From the NCBI RefSeq assembly GCF_017896165.1, contig NZ_JAFCNB010000004.1:248001-312000 (forward strand): a DNA stretch of 64,000 nt, in the 5' to 3' direction. Under the pieces are notes generated by a model. It was given only the letters and a program-made list of their open reading frames with translations, searched no databases and was not told the origin of the DNA. A program made the translations under genes and the position numbers. The stretch is from Microbispora oryzae (lineage in GTDB: Bacteria; Actinomycetota; Actinomycetes; Streptosporangiales; Streptosporangiaceae). Shown one piece after another: positions 52,488 to 64,000 of this stretch. The number at the start of each line of letters is the position of its first letter. Position 1 is the stretch's first letter.

Positions 52488-54176
52488 ATGTCCCTCGTAC
52501 GGCGTCCCCTCGCCCGGTTCTCCCCGGCCGCGGCGGACGGAGACGGCCTCCCCTGGCGGGGGGTGTGGCCCGAAGCGGTCCTCGTGGTCTCCGGCGCGGT
52601 CCTCGACCTGCTCGTCACCTGGGGCTCGTGGGGCGGGCCGACGGCGCCGGTGTGGATGGCGGTCATGTTCTCGCTGGGCGCCGGTCTCGCCCTCGCCCCG
52701 CTGCGGCGCAGGCCGGCGACGGCCGCCGTCCTGTTGTCCGCGCTGCTCGTCGTCTGCGACCAGCTCGGCGCCTTCACGGCCAACACCGTGCAGCTCCTGC
52801 TGCCGATCGCCGTGGGCGTGGTGGCCCGGTTCGCAGACCTGCGCTGGACGGCGCCGGTCGCGGTGCTCGCCTGCGCCGCGACCGCGGTCAACCTCGCCGA
52901 TCCCGGGATCGCGTTCACCCGCGGCGCCTGGTACTACTCCGTCGGTCTCGTCGCGGCCCCCGCGCTGATCGGCCGCTACCTGCGCGGGCAGGAGGGACGC
53001 CTGCGGGAGGACCCGGCCCCGCTGCTCGACCTGCTGCTCGCCGGGGGCGGTGTGACGTTCGCCGTGCTCGGCACCTGGCCGAGCTGGGACAGCGGGACGC
53101 CGCCGGTGTGGGCGGTCGGCCTCGGCGTCGTGCTGGCCGGGCTCGCGCTGGGCGTCGTCCGCCACCTGCCCGGGGCGGTCCTGCTGCTGGAGAGCGTCGT
53201 CCTCGTCGTCGCCGACCAGTACGTGCCCCAGACCGGCAACGGGCTGCAGCTGCTCGCGCTGATCGCCCTGGGGATGTTCGCGACCCGGGCGAGCTGGTCG
53301 TGGGTGGCCGCCGCCTACGCGCTGACCTGCTCGGTGACCGCCATCGTGATCGTGGACGACCCCTCCGACATCACGCTCTTCCGGGTGATCGCCCTCATGG
53401 CGATGGTCACCGCGCCGGTGGCGATCGGCCGGTACGCCCGCTCCCGGCAGGCGGAGGCCCGCCAGGCGGCCGATCTCCAGGCCGAGCGCACCAGGGCCGA
53501 CCGGCTGGCCGAACGCGAGCGGCTGGCCCGCGAGGTGCACGACATCGTGGCCCATCATGTGGGCGCGATGGTGCTGCGGGCGGGCGCGGCGCAGTACGCG
53601 GGGGCGACCGGCCCGGCCGCCGAGGCGCTGGCCGACATCAGGGAGACCGGCCACCGGGTCCTGGAGGACCTGAGGGGCCTGCTGACCGTGCTGCGCGACC
53701 CCGGCGGAGAGGAACTCGTCCTCGCCGACCCCGACGACGTGATGCGCGACGCCGTCGACCGCATGTCGGCCGCCGGGCTGCGGGTCCGGCTGCGGATGGC
53801 CGGAGACCCCGCCCGCGCCCCGCTCGTGGTCCGGGCGTCCGCGGCCAGGATCGTGCAGGAAGGACTGACGAACGTGCTCAAGCACGCCGGGCCGGGCGCC
53901 CGGGCGGAGATAGCCGTGAGCCTGGAGGACCGGGCGCTGACGGTGGAGGTGCGCAACGGGCCCGGCGCGGGCCGGCCCGCCGACGTCCTGCCCTCGCCCG
54001 GGCACGGCGTCGCCGGCATGCGCGAACGGGCCCGCGCGCTGGGCGGCCGGCTGACCGCGGGCCCGACAGGCGACGGCGGCTGGCGGCTCGCGGCGACGTT
54101 CCCCCTGCCACGCGACGACGCCGGGGCGGGTGTGGGCCACGACTGCCGGATCCCCTCGGCGCCCCGGCTCACATGA
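52488..54176 (+). CDS. Sensor histidine kinase, NarX/DesK-type
   Basis: 562 residues. About ten hydrophobic segments fill residues 25-325, a large integral-membrane sensor. The HisKA_3 domain follows, with H351 in LAREVHDIVAHHVGAMV. The ATPase domain has VQEGLTNVLKHAG and GHGVAGMRERARALGG. It pairs with the NarL-type regulator whose gene starts 7 nt after its stop. The signal is unknown; a cell-envelope input is plausible for this architecture. Confidence 0.9.
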   Translation: MSLVRRPLARFSPAAADGDGLPWRGVWPEAVLVVSGAVLDLLVTWGSWGGPTAPVWMAVMFSLGAGLALAPLRRRPATAAVLLSALLVVCDQLGAFTANTVQLLLPIAVGVVARFADLRWTAPVAVLACAATAVNLADPGIAFTRGAWYYSVGLVAAPALIGRYLRGQEGRLREDPAPLLDLLLAGGGVTFAVLGTWPSWDSGTPPVWAVGLGVVLAGLALGVVRHLPGAVLLLESVVLVVADQYVPQTGNGLQLLALIALGMFATRASWSWVAAAYALTCSVTAIVIVDDPSDITLFRVIALMAMVTAPVAIGRYARSRQAEARQAADLQAERTRADRLAERERLAREVHDIVAHHVGAMVLRAGAAQYAGATGPAAEALADIRETGHRVLEDLRGLLTVLRDPGGEELVLADPDDVMRDAVDRMSAAGLRVRLRMAGDPARAPLVVRASAARIVQEGLTNVLKHAGPGARAEIAVSLEDRALTVEVRNGPGAGRPADVLPSPGHGVAGMRERARALGGRLTAGPTGDGGWRLAATFPLPRDDAGAGVGHDCRIPSAPRLT

Positions 54177-54183
54177 GGCTCAC

Positions 54184-54873
54184 ATGATCCGCGTCGTGAT
54201 CGCCGACGACCAGGCCCTGGTGCGGGCGGGGGTCCGGATGATGCTGGAGGCCGCGGGGGACATGGAGGTCTGCGGCGAGGCCGCCGACGGCGCCGAGGCC
54301 GTACGGCTGACCGAGCGGCACCGCCCCGACGTCGTCCTGATGGACCTGCGGATGCCCCGCGTCGACGGGCTGGAGGCGACCCGCCGCGTCCTGGCGGCCC
54401 AGCCGGGCGCCCGGATCGTGGTGCTCACCACGTTCTCCGAGGACCGCAACCTCTATGCCGCCCTGGGCGCCGGAGCCCTCGGGTTCCTCGTCAAGGACGA
54501 CCCGCCGGACCGCATGGTCGACGCCGTGCGCCGGGCCGCCGCGGGGGAGCCGCTGCTCGCCCCGTCCGTGCTGCGGCGGGTGGTGGAACGGGCACTGGCG
54601 GCCGAGGCGCAGGTCCTGCCGGTCCCGGACGGACTCACCGAGCGGGAGGTGCAGGTGCTCACGCTCGTCGGGGCCGGCCTGTCCAACGCGGAGATCGCCG
54701 CCCGGCTGCACGTGGGCGTCACCACGGTCAAGAGCCACGTCGCCGCGCTCATCGAGAAGCTGGGGCTGCGCAACCGCACCCAGGCCGCCGTCATGGCCCA
54801 TCGGTTCGGCTTGATCGATCCGGGGTTCGACCCCCTGGGTCCGCGGCCCAGGGGCCGCCGTACCGGCATGTAG
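54184..54873 (+). CDS. NarL/FixJ-family response regulator
   Basis: 229 residues. Receiver domain with D54 in VVLMDLRMPR and switch residues in VLTTFSEDR; C-terminal LuxR-type HTH (LTEREVQVLTLVGAGLSNAEIAARLHVGVTTVKSHV). Partner of the preceding kinase. ATG 54184 (MIRVVIADDQALVRAG) is chosen over an earlier in-frame start that reads through the kinase tail. Its stop codon overlaps the -10-like box of the next gene. Confidence 0.93.
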   Translation: MIRVVIADDQALVRAGVRMMLEAAGDMEVCGEAADGAEAVRLTERHRPDVVLMDLRMPRVDGLEATRRVLAAQPGARIVVLTTFSEDRNLYAALGAGALGFLVKDDPPDRMVDAVRRAAAGEPLLAPSVLRRVVERALAAEAQVLPVPDGLTEREVQVLTLVGAGLSNAEIAARLHVGVTTVKSHVAALIEKLGLRNRTQAAVMAHRFGLIDPGFDPLGPRPRGRRTGM

Positions 54874-54883
54874 GGTCTGGGGC

Positions 54884-55447
54884 GTGAACGCTGAGGACCG
54901 CATCCTGACCGTCCCCAACCTGCTGAGTTTCCTGCGGCTGCTCGGGGTGCCGGTCTTCCTCTGGCTCGTCCTCGGGCCCCGGGCCGACGGCTGGGCCATC
55001 GTCCTCCTCATGCTGGCCGGGTTCAGCGACTGGCTCGACGGCAAGCTCGCCCGGGCGTGGAACCAGACCAGCAGGCTGGGCCGCCTGATCGACCCGCTCG
55101 CCGACCGGCTCTACATCCTCGCCACCCTGGCCGGGCTGGTCCTGCGCGACGCCATCCCCTGGTGGCTGGCGGCCGTCGTGGTGCTGCGCGACGTTTCGCT
55201 GCTCTGGGTGCCGCCGGTGCTGCGCAGGCACGGGTACGGCCCCGCCCTGCCGGTCCACTTCCTCGGCAAGGCCGGGACCGCCTGCCTGATGTACGCCTTC
55301 CCGCTCCTCTTCCTCGCCTCCCACCAGGGCTGGTACGCCGAGATGTGCGGGATATTCGGATGGGCCTTCGCCATCTGGGGAACTGGTCTGTATTGGTGGG
55401 CGGGGGTGTTGTATGTCGTCCAGGTGCGCGAGCTAACGAAGGGGTGA
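54884..55447 (+). CDS. CDP-alcohol phosphatidyltransferase family protein
   Basis: 187 residues with about six membrane helices. The catalytic signature D-x2-D-G-x2-A-R-x8-G-x3-D-x3-D is complete in SDWLDGKLARAW...GRLIDPLADR. Such enzymes join CDP-diacylglycerol to an alcohol, giving for example phosphatidylglycerophosphate or phosphatidylinositol phosphate; the alcohol is not determined. By position it corresponds to PgsA2 in the mycobacterial garA region. TAGGGT (54871-54876) lies 7 nt before the GTG, a leaderless-type arrangement. The next gene starts 3 nt after its stop. Confidence 0.9.
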   Translation: MNAEDRILTVPNLLSFLRLLGVPVFLWLVLGPRADGWAIVLLMLAGFSDWLDGKLARAWNQTSRLGRLIDPLADRLYILATLAGLVLRDAIPWWLAAVVVLRDVSLLWVPPVLRRHGYGPALPVHFLGKAGTACLMYAFPLLFLASHQGWYAEMCGIFGWAFAIWGTGLYWWAGVLYVVQVRELTKG

Positions 55448-55450
55448 CCC

Positions 55451-57952
55451 GTGAAGGCCGTCGTCATGGCGGGCGGGGAGGGGACACGGCTCCGGCCGAT
55501 GACCGCGAACCAGCCGAAGCCCCTGCTTCCCATCATCAACCGCCCGATCATGGAGCACGTGCTGCGGCTCCTGAAGCGGCACGGGTTCACCGAGACCGTG
55601 GTCACCGTGCAGTTCCTCGCCCCGCTCATCCGCAACTACTTCGGAGACGGCGACGAGCTGGACATGAGCCTCCACTACGCGACCGAGGAGGTGCCGCTCG
55701 GCACCGCCGGGAGCGTGAAGAACGCCGCCGACAAGCTGCGGGAGGACCGCTTCCTGGTCATCTCAGGCGACGCGCTCACCGACATCGACCTGACCGACAT
55801 GCTCCGGTTCCACCGCGAGAACCGCGCGCTCGTCACGATCGGCCTCAAACGGGTGCCCAACCCGCTCGAGTTCGGGATCATCATCGTCGACGACAACGGG
55901 CGCATCCAGCGGTTCCTGGAGAAGCCGACCTGGGGCCAGGTCTTCTCCGACACCGTCAACACCGGCATCTACATCATGGAGCCGTCGGTGCTCGACGAGA
56001 TCGAGGCCGGGCAGTCGGCGGACTGGTCGTCCGACGTCTTCCCGAAGATGCTCGACCGCGGCTGCCGCCTGTTCGGCTACGTGGCCGACGGCTACTGGGA
56101 GGACGTCGGCACCCACGAGAGCTACCTGAAGGCCCAGGCGGACGTGCTGGAAGGCAAGGTGAAGGTCGACCTCGACGCGTTCGAGCTCGCGCCCGGCGTG
56201 TGGGTGGCCGAGGGCGCGTCCGTCGACCCCGAGGCGGTGCTCCACGGCCCCGTCTACATCGGCGACTACGCCAAGGTCGAGGCGGGGGCCGAGGTGCGGG
56301 AGTACACCGTGCTCGGCAGCAACGTCGTGGTGAAGGAGGGCGCCTTCCTCCAGCGCGCCGTCGTGAGCGACAACGTCTACGTCGGCCCGGCCGCCCACCT
56401 GCGCGGCTGCGTCATCGGCAAGAACACCGACGTGATGACCGGCGCGCGGATCGAGGAGAACGCGGTCGTCGGAGACGAGTGCGTCATCGAGGCGGAGGCG
56501 TACGTCTCCTCAAGCGTGAAGATCTATCCGTTCAAGACGATCGAGGCCGGCAGCGTCGTCAACACCAGCGTGATCTGGGAGTCGCGGGGGCAGCGCAGCC
56601 TCTTCGGCCCCAGGGGCGTCTCCGGCCTGGTCAACGTGGAGATCACCCCCGAGCTGTGCGTCCGGCTGGCCAGCGCGTACGCCACGACACTCCGCAAGGG
56701 CGACACGGTGGTGACCTCCCGCGACGCCTCGCGCGCCGCCCGGGCCCTGAAGCGGGCCGTCATCAGCGCGCTCAACTCCAGCGCCATCAACGTGGTCGAC
56801 CTGGAGGCCGCCGCCCTGCCGGTGGCCAGGTTCAACACCTCCAGGGAGAACGTGAAGGGCGGCATCGCCCTGCGGACCACCTCGGGTGACCCGCAGAGCG
56901 TCGACATCGTGTTCATGGACGGGGCCGGGGCCGATCTGTCCCAGGTCGCCCAGCGCAAGCTCGAACGGGTCTTCTCCCGGCAGGAGTACCGGAGGGCCTT
57001 CCCCGGCGAGATCGCCGAGCTGACCTTCCCCGCGAGGGCCGTCGACACCTACGCCCGCGAGCTGCTGGGGTGCGTCGACATGAGCGGGGTGAAGGACACC
57101 GAGATGAAGGTCGTCGTCGACTGCGCCGGCGGCACCTCCTCGCTCGTGCTGCCGAGCCTGCTCGGCCGGGTGGGCGTCGACGTCCTCACCGTCAACAACC
57201 GGCTCGACGACGCCTCGCCGACGGAGACCCTGGCCGAGCGCCGCCGCGACCTGCAGCGCCTGGCCGAGCTGGTCGCCTCGTCCCGGGCGGCGTTCGGCGT
57301 GCGGTTCGACCCGGTGGGGGAGCGGGTCTCGCTGGTCGACGAGATGGGTCAGCTCATCAGCGAGGAGCGGGCGCTGCTCGTCGTGCTCGACCTCGTCGCG
57401 GCCGAGCGCCGGGGCGGGCGGGTGGCCCTGCCCGTGACCACGACCCGGGTCGCGGAGATGGTCTGCCGCTTCCACGGCGTCCAGGTCGACTGGACGGCCA
57501 CCAGCCTCGACACGCTCACCCGGGCCGCCGCCCACCCCGAGATGATCTTCGCGGGCGACGGGCGCGGCGGGTTCATCGTTCCCGAGTTCGCGCCCACCCT
57601 GGACGGCCTCGCGGTCTTCCTGCGCCTGCTCGGGCTGGTCGCGCGCACCCGGCTGTCGCTGAGCCAGATCGACGCCCGCATCCCGGAGGCGCGGCTGCTC
57701 AAGCGCACGGTTCCCACGCCCTGGGCGCACAAGGGAGCGGTCATGCGCTCGGTCGTGGAGGCGGCGGAGGGCCACCGTCTGGACACGACCGACGGCGTGC
57801 GCGTCGTCGAGGACGACGGGAGCTGGGCACTCGTCCTGCCCGACCCCGCCGAGGCCGTCACCCACCTGTGGGCGGAGGGCCACGACATGGACACCGCCCA
57901 GAGTCTCCTGGAACACTGGGCCCGCGTCGTCGAGCAGGCGGCCGGTGAATGA
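55451..57952 (+). CDS. Mannose-1-phosphate guanylyltransferase fused to a phosphohexomutase-like domain
   Basis: 833 residues. Residues 1-240 are a nucleotidyltransferase ([22 protein letters not shown]); about 250-370 are left-handed beta-helix repeats ([30 protein letters not shown]); 380-833 resemble phosphomannomutase. In the last part the usual TASHNP loop reads RTTSGDPQS and the DGDxDR metal loop reads [13 protein letters not shown], so the mutase is probably inactive and may be regulatory. The N-terminal enzyme should make GDP-mannose or a related NDP-sugar. GTG start with AAGGGG upstream, 3 nt after the preceding stop. Confidence 0.88.
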   Translation: MKAVVMAGGEGTRLRPMTANQPKPLLPIINRPIMEHVLRLLKRHGFTETVVTVQFLAPLIRNYFGDGDELDMSLHYATEEVPLGTAGSVKNAADKLREDRFLVISGDALTDIDLTDMLRFHRENRALVTIGLKRVPNPLEFGIIIVDDNGRIQRFLEKPTWGQVFSDTVNTGIYIMEPSVLDEIEAGQSADWSSDVFPKMLDRGCRLFGYVADGYWEDVGTHESYLKAQADVLEGKVKVDLDAFELAPGVWVAEGASVDPEAVLHGPVYIGDYAKVEAGAEVREYTVLGSNVVVKEGAFLQRAVVSDNVYVGPAAHLRGCVIGKNTDVMTGARIEENAVVGDECVIEAEAYVSSSVKIYPFKTIEAGSVVNTSVIWESRGQRSLFGPRGVSGLVNVEITPELCVRLASAYATTLRKGDTVVTSRDASRAARALKRAVISALNSSAINVVDLEAAALPVARFNTSRENVKGGIALRTTSGDPQSVDIVFMDGAGADLSQVAQRKLERVFSRQEYRRAFPGEIAELTFPARAVDTYARELLGCVDMSGVKDTEMKVVVDCAGGTSSLVLPSLLGRVGVDVLTVNNRLDDASPTETLAERRRDLQRLAELVASSRAAFGVRFDPVGERVSLVDEMGQLISEERALLVVLDLVAAERRGGRVALPVTTTRVAEMVCRFHGVQVDWTATSLDTLTRAAAHPEMIFAGDGRGGFIVPEFAPTLDGLAVFLRLLGLVARTRLSLSQIDARIPEARLLKRTVPTPWAHKGAVMRSVVEAAEGHRLDTTDGVRVVEDDGSWALVLPDPAEAVTHLWAEGHDMDTAQSLLEHWARVVEQAAGE

Positions 57953-58085
57953 CCGGCCGTCGAGCAGGAAGCCGTGACCCGTGGGCGTCCTGAGCCCGGC
58001 GAGCGCCCATGAGCAGTGTGTGGCGGGATGGACCTTGGACGGGCGGGGGCTGTAGCGTTGGTCAGTCCACGCCCAGCGACGCTTC

Positions 58086-58114
58086 TTGACCTTTGTCCCT
58101 GATCAGCGTAAGTT
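58086..58114 (+). promoter_or_regulatory. Promoter of the garA-ftsR transcript
   Basis: TTGACC (58086-58091), a 17-bp spacer and TAAGTT (58109-58114), 48 bp before the garA ATG. It is one of the best sigma-A-type matches in the window. Confidence 0.6.
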
Positions 58115-58161
58115 GCGGCATTCGCAGTCTGAGCAAGTCGTGAGAGAGGCCGAGCCGTTCG

Positions 58162-58665
58162 ATGCCCAGCGTCTACTGCACGCAGTGCGGTCATGCCAAC
58201 CCCGAGGATGCCCGTTTCTGTTCACGATGCGGTTCGCCGCTGAGTGCTTCGGCGCCCGCCCCAGCCGAGACGACCTCGACGATCTCGCTGGACGCGCTTG
58301 AGGCGGAGACGGGACAGACGCTGCTGCCGGATCGGGCCGCGGTCGAGCAGCTGCCGCCGGGGACCGCGCTCCTCGTGGTCATGCGCGGCCCGAACGCCGG
58401 GAGCCGTTTCCTGCTCGACAGCGATCTCACCACGGCGGGTCGCCACCCGGAGAGCGACATCTTCCTGGACGATGTGACGGTGTCCAGGAGGCACGTGGAG
58501 TTCTACCGCCGTGGCGGCCACTTCACCGTCCGTGACGTCGGCAGCCTCAACGGCACCTATGTCAACCGCGAGCGCATTGAGGAGTCTCCTCTTGTGGGCG
58601 GCGACGAGGTGCAGATCGGCAAGTTCCGGCTGGTGTTCCTCACGCGCGGCCCTGGAGGGGTGTGA
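58162..58665 (+). CDS. garA: FHA-domain regulator GarA with N-terminal zinc ribbon
   Basis: 167 residues. A zinc ribbon (CTQCGHANPEDARFCSRCG) is followed by the phosphorylation motif ETTST (T37/T38), matching the ETTS site of mycobacterial GarA and corynebacterial OdhI. The FHA domain has GRHPESDI (93-100), SRRH (108-111) and NG (130-131), which bind phosphothreonine. Unphosphorylated GarA inhibits 2-oxoglutarate dehydrogenase and glutamate dehydrogenase; PknB/PknG-type kinases relieve this. The zinc ribbon is extra compared with mycobacteria. Gene order with ftsR supports the name. Confidence 0.92.
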   Translation: MPSVYCTQCGHANPEDARFCSRCGSPLSASAPAPAETTSTISLDALEAETGQTLLPDRAAVEQLPPGTALLVVMRGPNAGSRFLLDSDLTTAGRHPESDIFLDDVTVSRRHVEFYRRGGHFTVRDVGSLNGTYVNRERIEESPLVGGDEVQIGKFRLVFLTRGPGGV

Positions 58666-58684
58666 TCGCTGAGGAGGTGGGGTC

Positions 58685-59338
58685 ATGAGCGCGCAGGCCG
58701 TACGGGCGTTCATGAGCATCGGGGAGGTGCTCGCCCTGCTTCAGGGCGAGTTCCCCGACGTGACGGTCTCCAAGATCCGTTTCCTGGAGGGTGAGGGGCT
58801 CATCGAGCCCCAGCGCAGCCCCTCGGGATACCGCAAGTTCACCCACGGCGACGTCGAGCGGCTGCGCTACATCCTCACGGCGCAGCGGGACCAGTATCTG
58901 CCGCTCCGCGTGATCAAGGATCACCTGGACGGGGCGGCGCGCCCGCGTGGCGTGACGGCCGAGGCCCCTCCCGTGCGGCTGAGCCGGGAGGAACTGCTGG
59001 AGGCCGCCGGGATCGACGAGGAGACCCTCGCCGAGATGGAGGGCTTCGGCCTGGTCGCGGCGGTGGCCCGCCGATACGACGCCGAGGCCCTGGAGATCGC
59101 GCGCAGCGTGGGGGCGCTGGCGCGGTTCGGCGTGGGGGCCCGGCACCTGCGGGTGCTGAAGGCGGCGGTGGAGCGCGAGGCGGCGCTCGTCGAGCAGGCC
59201 GTCGCGCCGATCATGCGACGGCGCGCTCCCGGCGCGATCGGCGAGGCCGAGGAGACCGCGCGAGAGATCTCCGGACTTCTCCAGGAATTGCACAACGCGT
59301 TACTCCGTGGGAGTGTTCGCGGCATTCTGGGGCGGTGA
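58685..59338 (+). CDS. ftsR: MerR-family regulator FtsR
   Basis: 217 residues. The N-terminal MerR HTH reads SIGEVLALLQGEFPDVTVSKIRFLEGEGLIEPQRSPSGYRKFT without a leading domain, followed by a helical C-terminus with EELLEAAGIDEETLAEME. It matches the Rv1828 / corynebacterial FtsR class, which activates ftsZ. ATG follows GGAGGTGGGG, 19 bp after garA, so they are probably co-transcribed. Confidence 0.9.
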   Translation: MSAQAVRAFMSIGEVLALLQGEFPDVTVSKIRFLEGEGLIEPQRSPSGYRKFTHGDVERLRYILTAQRDQYLPLRVIKDHLDGAARPRGVTAEAPPVRLSREELLEAAGIDEETLAEMEGFGLVAAVARRYDAEALEIARSVGALARFGVGARHLRVLKAAVEREAALVEQAVAPIMRRRAPGAIGEAEETAREISGLLQELHNALLRGSVRGILGR

Positions 59339-59415
59339 CCGGCACATCCGCTCCCTCGTGGGTGTTACGTTGAATGCCTGGTGATATGCCGCGACGCTTT
59401 GAGACGGAGCCGCCC

Positions 59416-59886
59416 GTGTTGCAGATGGAGGTCGTGGGGGTTCGCGTTGAGATGCCCACCAACCAGCCGATCGTTCTCCTCAAGGAGACGAGCGGTGATC
59501 GGTACCTGCCGATCTGGATTGGCATGACCGAGGCGACCGCTATCGCGCTGGCCCAGGCGGAGGAGCCGCCGCCCCGGCCGCTCACCCACGACTTGTTCCG
59601 TGACGTGCTCGAGGCCCTGGGGGTCCGCCTGCGCACCGTCAACATCGTGGCGTTGCGTGACGGGATCTTCTTCGCCGATCTCGTCTTCTCGAACGGAGTG
59701 GAGGTGAGCGCCCGCCCGTCGGACTCGATCGCGCTGGCGCTCCGCACGGGCGCGACGATCTACGCGAGTGAGGACGTGGTGCAGGAGGCGGGCGTGACCA
59801 TGCCCGACGACCAGGAAGACGAAGTGGAAAAATTCCGCGAGTTCCTGGACAAGATTACTCCCGAAGACTTCGGCCGGGCGGGCTGA
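59416..59886 (+). CDS. DUF151 / bifunctional nuclease family protein
   Basis: 156 residues. VVGVRVEMPTNQPIVLLKE, YLPIWIGMTEATAIALA and ARPSDSIALALRTGATIYASE are the DUF151 core. Rv1829 of M. tuberculosis is the positional counterpart. Plant and some bacterial members show DNase/RNase activity; the role in actinobacteria is unclear. GTG 59416 has GGAG 6 nt upstream, better than the upstream in-frame ATG. The C-terminus is acidic. Confidence 0.9.
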   Translation: MLQMEVVGVRVEMPTNQPIVLLKETSGDRYLPIWIGMTEATAIALAQAEEPPPRPLTHDLFRDVLEALGVRLRTVNIVALRDGIFFADLVFSNGVEVSARPSDSIALALRTGATIYASEDVVQEAGVTMPDDQEDEVEKFREFLDKITPEDFGRAG

Positions 59887-60041
59887 CGTCCCCGGCCAAT
59901 TCGGGCGATTACGCTTCACGACGCGCCGGACCGGGTCGTTGACTGACGATGGCCCCGGTCCTACGGTGCAAGGGAAACCACGGTTGTAATTCACGAACCC
60001 CCAGATCAGACCGTGGGATGAGAGAAAGCCGGAGGTCCGCA

Positions 60042-60659
60042 GTGGCGGTCAGCAGCGGCGAGGGTAAGTCGGCCGGCCAGCACGACCCGGCCCGGCAGTC
60101 GGCGCGGGAGCGCGCCGGTGAGCAGGGTCTGCTGTTCGACGAGCAGCCGGCGGCGCTGCCCGAGGACGTCGGGTACCGCGGGCCCACGGCGTGCGCGGCG
60201 GCCGGCATCACCTACCGGCAGCTCGACTACTGGGCCCGGACGGAACTCGTGCTCCCCACCATAAGAGCCGCTCAGGGCTCGGGGTCGCAACGGCTTTACA
60301 GTTTCCGGGACATCCTCGTTCTCAAGGTCGTCAAACGTCTGCTGGACACGGGGGTGTCCCTCCAGCAGATACGCACCGCGGTGCGGCACCTGCGCGACCG
60401 GGGAGTCAACGACCTGGCCCAGATCACTCTCATGAGCGACGGCGTGAGCGTCTACGAGTGCACCTCGGCCGACGAGGTGATCGATCTCCTGCAGGGCGGT
60501 CAGGGCGTGTTCGGCATCGCCCTCGGGCGCGTCTGGCGCGAGGTGGAGGGATCGCTGGCGGAGCTCCCGTGTGAGCGCGCCGCGACGTCCTCAGATGCGG
60601 AGGGAGATCATCCGGCCGACGAGCTGGCACAGCGCAGGAAGGCCCGCAGGACCGGCTGA
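60042..60659 (+). CDS. Second MerR-family regulator (Rv1830-like)
   Basis: 205 residues. A flexible N-terminus of about 45 residues precedes a MerR-type HTH (GYRGPTACAAAGITYRQLDYWARTELVLPT), then LYSFRDILVLKVVKRLLDTGVSLQQIRTAVRHLR and a C-terminal effector-like region. In M. tuberculosis the equivalent gene lies between the DUF151 gene and gcvB. GTG 60042 has GGAGG 6 nt upstream. Target and signal are unknown; it may act with FtsR. Confidence 0.88.
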   Translation: MAVSSGEGKSAGQHDPARQSARERAGEQGLLFDEQPAALPEDVGYRGPTACAAAGITYRQLDYWARTELVLPTIRAAQGSGSQRLYSFRDILVLKVVKRLLDTGVSLQQIRTAVRHLRDRGVNDLAQITLMSDGVSVYECTSADEVIDLLQGGQGVFGIALGRVWREVEGSLAELPCERAATSSDAEGDHPADELAQRRKARRTG

Positions 60660-60717
60660 CGGCCGGTAGGCACGCGGGCGCGCGAACGGGTACGGGTAGA
60701 GTGGGTCAGGCCGACGA

Positions 60718-60915
60718 CCTCGCGCGGGAGAGTCCCCTTCAACGGGGGCGCCGAAGGAGCAACCCTCCCCGGAATCTCTCAGGCATCCGTACCGCGCGGG
60801 CGAGGCGACTCTGGAAAGCGGGCACACCAGCCAGGTGGGCCCCACCGAAGGGGAAAGCCGGATCCCGCGTGATCCGGTGAAGCTCTCAGGTCCGATGACA
60901 GAGGGGGAGACCGCT
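60718..60915 (+). promoter_or_regulatory. Tandem glycine riboswitch
   Basis: Two aptamers in series. The first (about 60722-60799) has GCGGGAGAGTCC, CGCCGAAGGAGCAA and AATCTCTCAGGCA. The second (about 60800-60911) has GCGACTCTGGAAAGCGG, CACCGAAGGGGAAAGC, GAAGCTCTCAGGTCCGATGACAG and GGGGGAG. These are the conserved core segments of glycine riboswitches. It lies 72 bp before gcvP and should turn gcvP expression on when glycine is abundant. The rest of the 327-bp gap holds a promoter region and no other gene. Confidence 0.93.
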
Positions 60916-60986
60916 TCACGACCGGCCGCGCCGCACGGGCGCGGGACGGCCGCCGCAGGTCTCGACCCGCCCAGGAGGCCCCTGTC

Positions 60987-63812
<2,826 letters not shown>

Positions 63813-63820
63813 GCCCCGCC

Positions 63821-63853
63821 GCGCCGTTCCCCGGCTTCCGGGGAACGGCGCGC
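63821..63853 (+). terminator. Terminator after gcvP
   Basis: A perfect 15-bp stem (63821-63835 with 63839-63853; core CCGTTCCCCGG) and a 3-nt loop, 8 bp after the gcvP stop. There is no U-run, as is common in actinomycetes. The remaining 147 bp of the window show no supportable gene. Confidence 0.8.
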
Positions 63854-64000
63854 GGGCCGGGAGACGCCGGGGCCGTGGCCGCTTTGGCGGGCGGTGACAC
63901 GTTCCTTACCGATACCCCGGCTTGGGCATGTCGGTCCCGCCGGCGGGCCCGGATCGTTAGGATCATGGTGATCAACTCCTGACACCCCGATCCCTGCGAG

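Overview
The window is GC-rich chromosomal DNA with actinobacterial codon usage and many GTG (a few TTG) starts. It carries genes typical of filamentous actinomycetes: CebR-type operators, an Entner-Doudoroff operon, ThyX, and a garA / merR / DUF151 / merR / gcvP block. My best guess is a member of the Streptosporangiaceae (Nonomuraea, Microbispora or Streptosporangium-like), inferred from the combination of an Entner-Doudoroff operon and a nonulosonic-acid locus. I see no tRNA, rRNA, CRISPR array, insertion sequence or phage gene.

Layout. 1-4.0 kb: a leftward cellobiose-type operon (cebE-cebF-cebG-bglC; bglC runs off the left edge) behind two identical perfect CebR boxes exactly 120 bp apart. 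4.1-5.6 kb: a secreted sulfatase. 5.8-13.6 kb: a nonulosonic-acid (sialic acid/Kdn-like) glycan locus with two polysialyltransferase-like proteins, a DUF6716 protein, a GT2 glycosyltransferase and a single 688-residue polypeptide joining a CMP-sugar synthetase, a HAD phosphatase and a sialic-acid synthase; an AI-2E-type permease sits inside it. 13.7-20.5 kb: an orphan histidine kinase, an ACT protein, a sugar-ABC ATPase, a GH13 alpha-glucosidase and a LacI regulator, with two near-identical candidate operators. 20.7-26.9 kb: zwf-edd-glk-eda, every junction a 4-nt overlap, divergent from a ROK regulator. 26.9-30.2 kb: a single-domain voltage-gated channel, an XRE-cupin regulator with a divergent flavin oxidoreductase, and an alpha/beta hydrolase. 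30.4-32.8 kb: an operon of an apparently intracellular subtilase, a small unknown protein and a P-loop kinase. 33-40.6 kb: an orphan HisKA-like protein, a P450, a CGNR regulator/EamA exporter pair, a DUF3311-MctP symporter pair and a CocE-type hydrolase. 40.7-43 kb: trpL attenuator and fused trpEG. 43-54.9 kb: amidohydrolase, ABC exporter, thyX, an Asp-box repeat protein, flavohemoprotein, a GATase-like protein lacking its catalytic cysteine, acyl-CoA dehydrogenase, a methyltransferase and a NarL-type two-component pair. 54.9-63.9 kb: CDP-alcohol phosphotransferase, a mannose-1-phosphate guanylyltransferase/pseudo-mutase fusion, garA, ftsR, DUF151, merR, a tandem glycine riboswitch and gcvP.

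How the genes fit together. Cellobiose uptake and cleavage, alpha-glucoside cleavage, glucokinase and the Entner-Doudoroff enzymes form a plausible route from plant polysaccharide to pyruvate under LacI/CebR/ROK repressors. The nonulosonate locus probably makes and polymerises a Kdn- or sialic-acid-like cell-wall polymer. GarA, FtsR and GcvP link nitrogen/TCA control, division and glycine catabolism as in other actinobacteria. All functions are read from sequence motifs; none was tested by database search.
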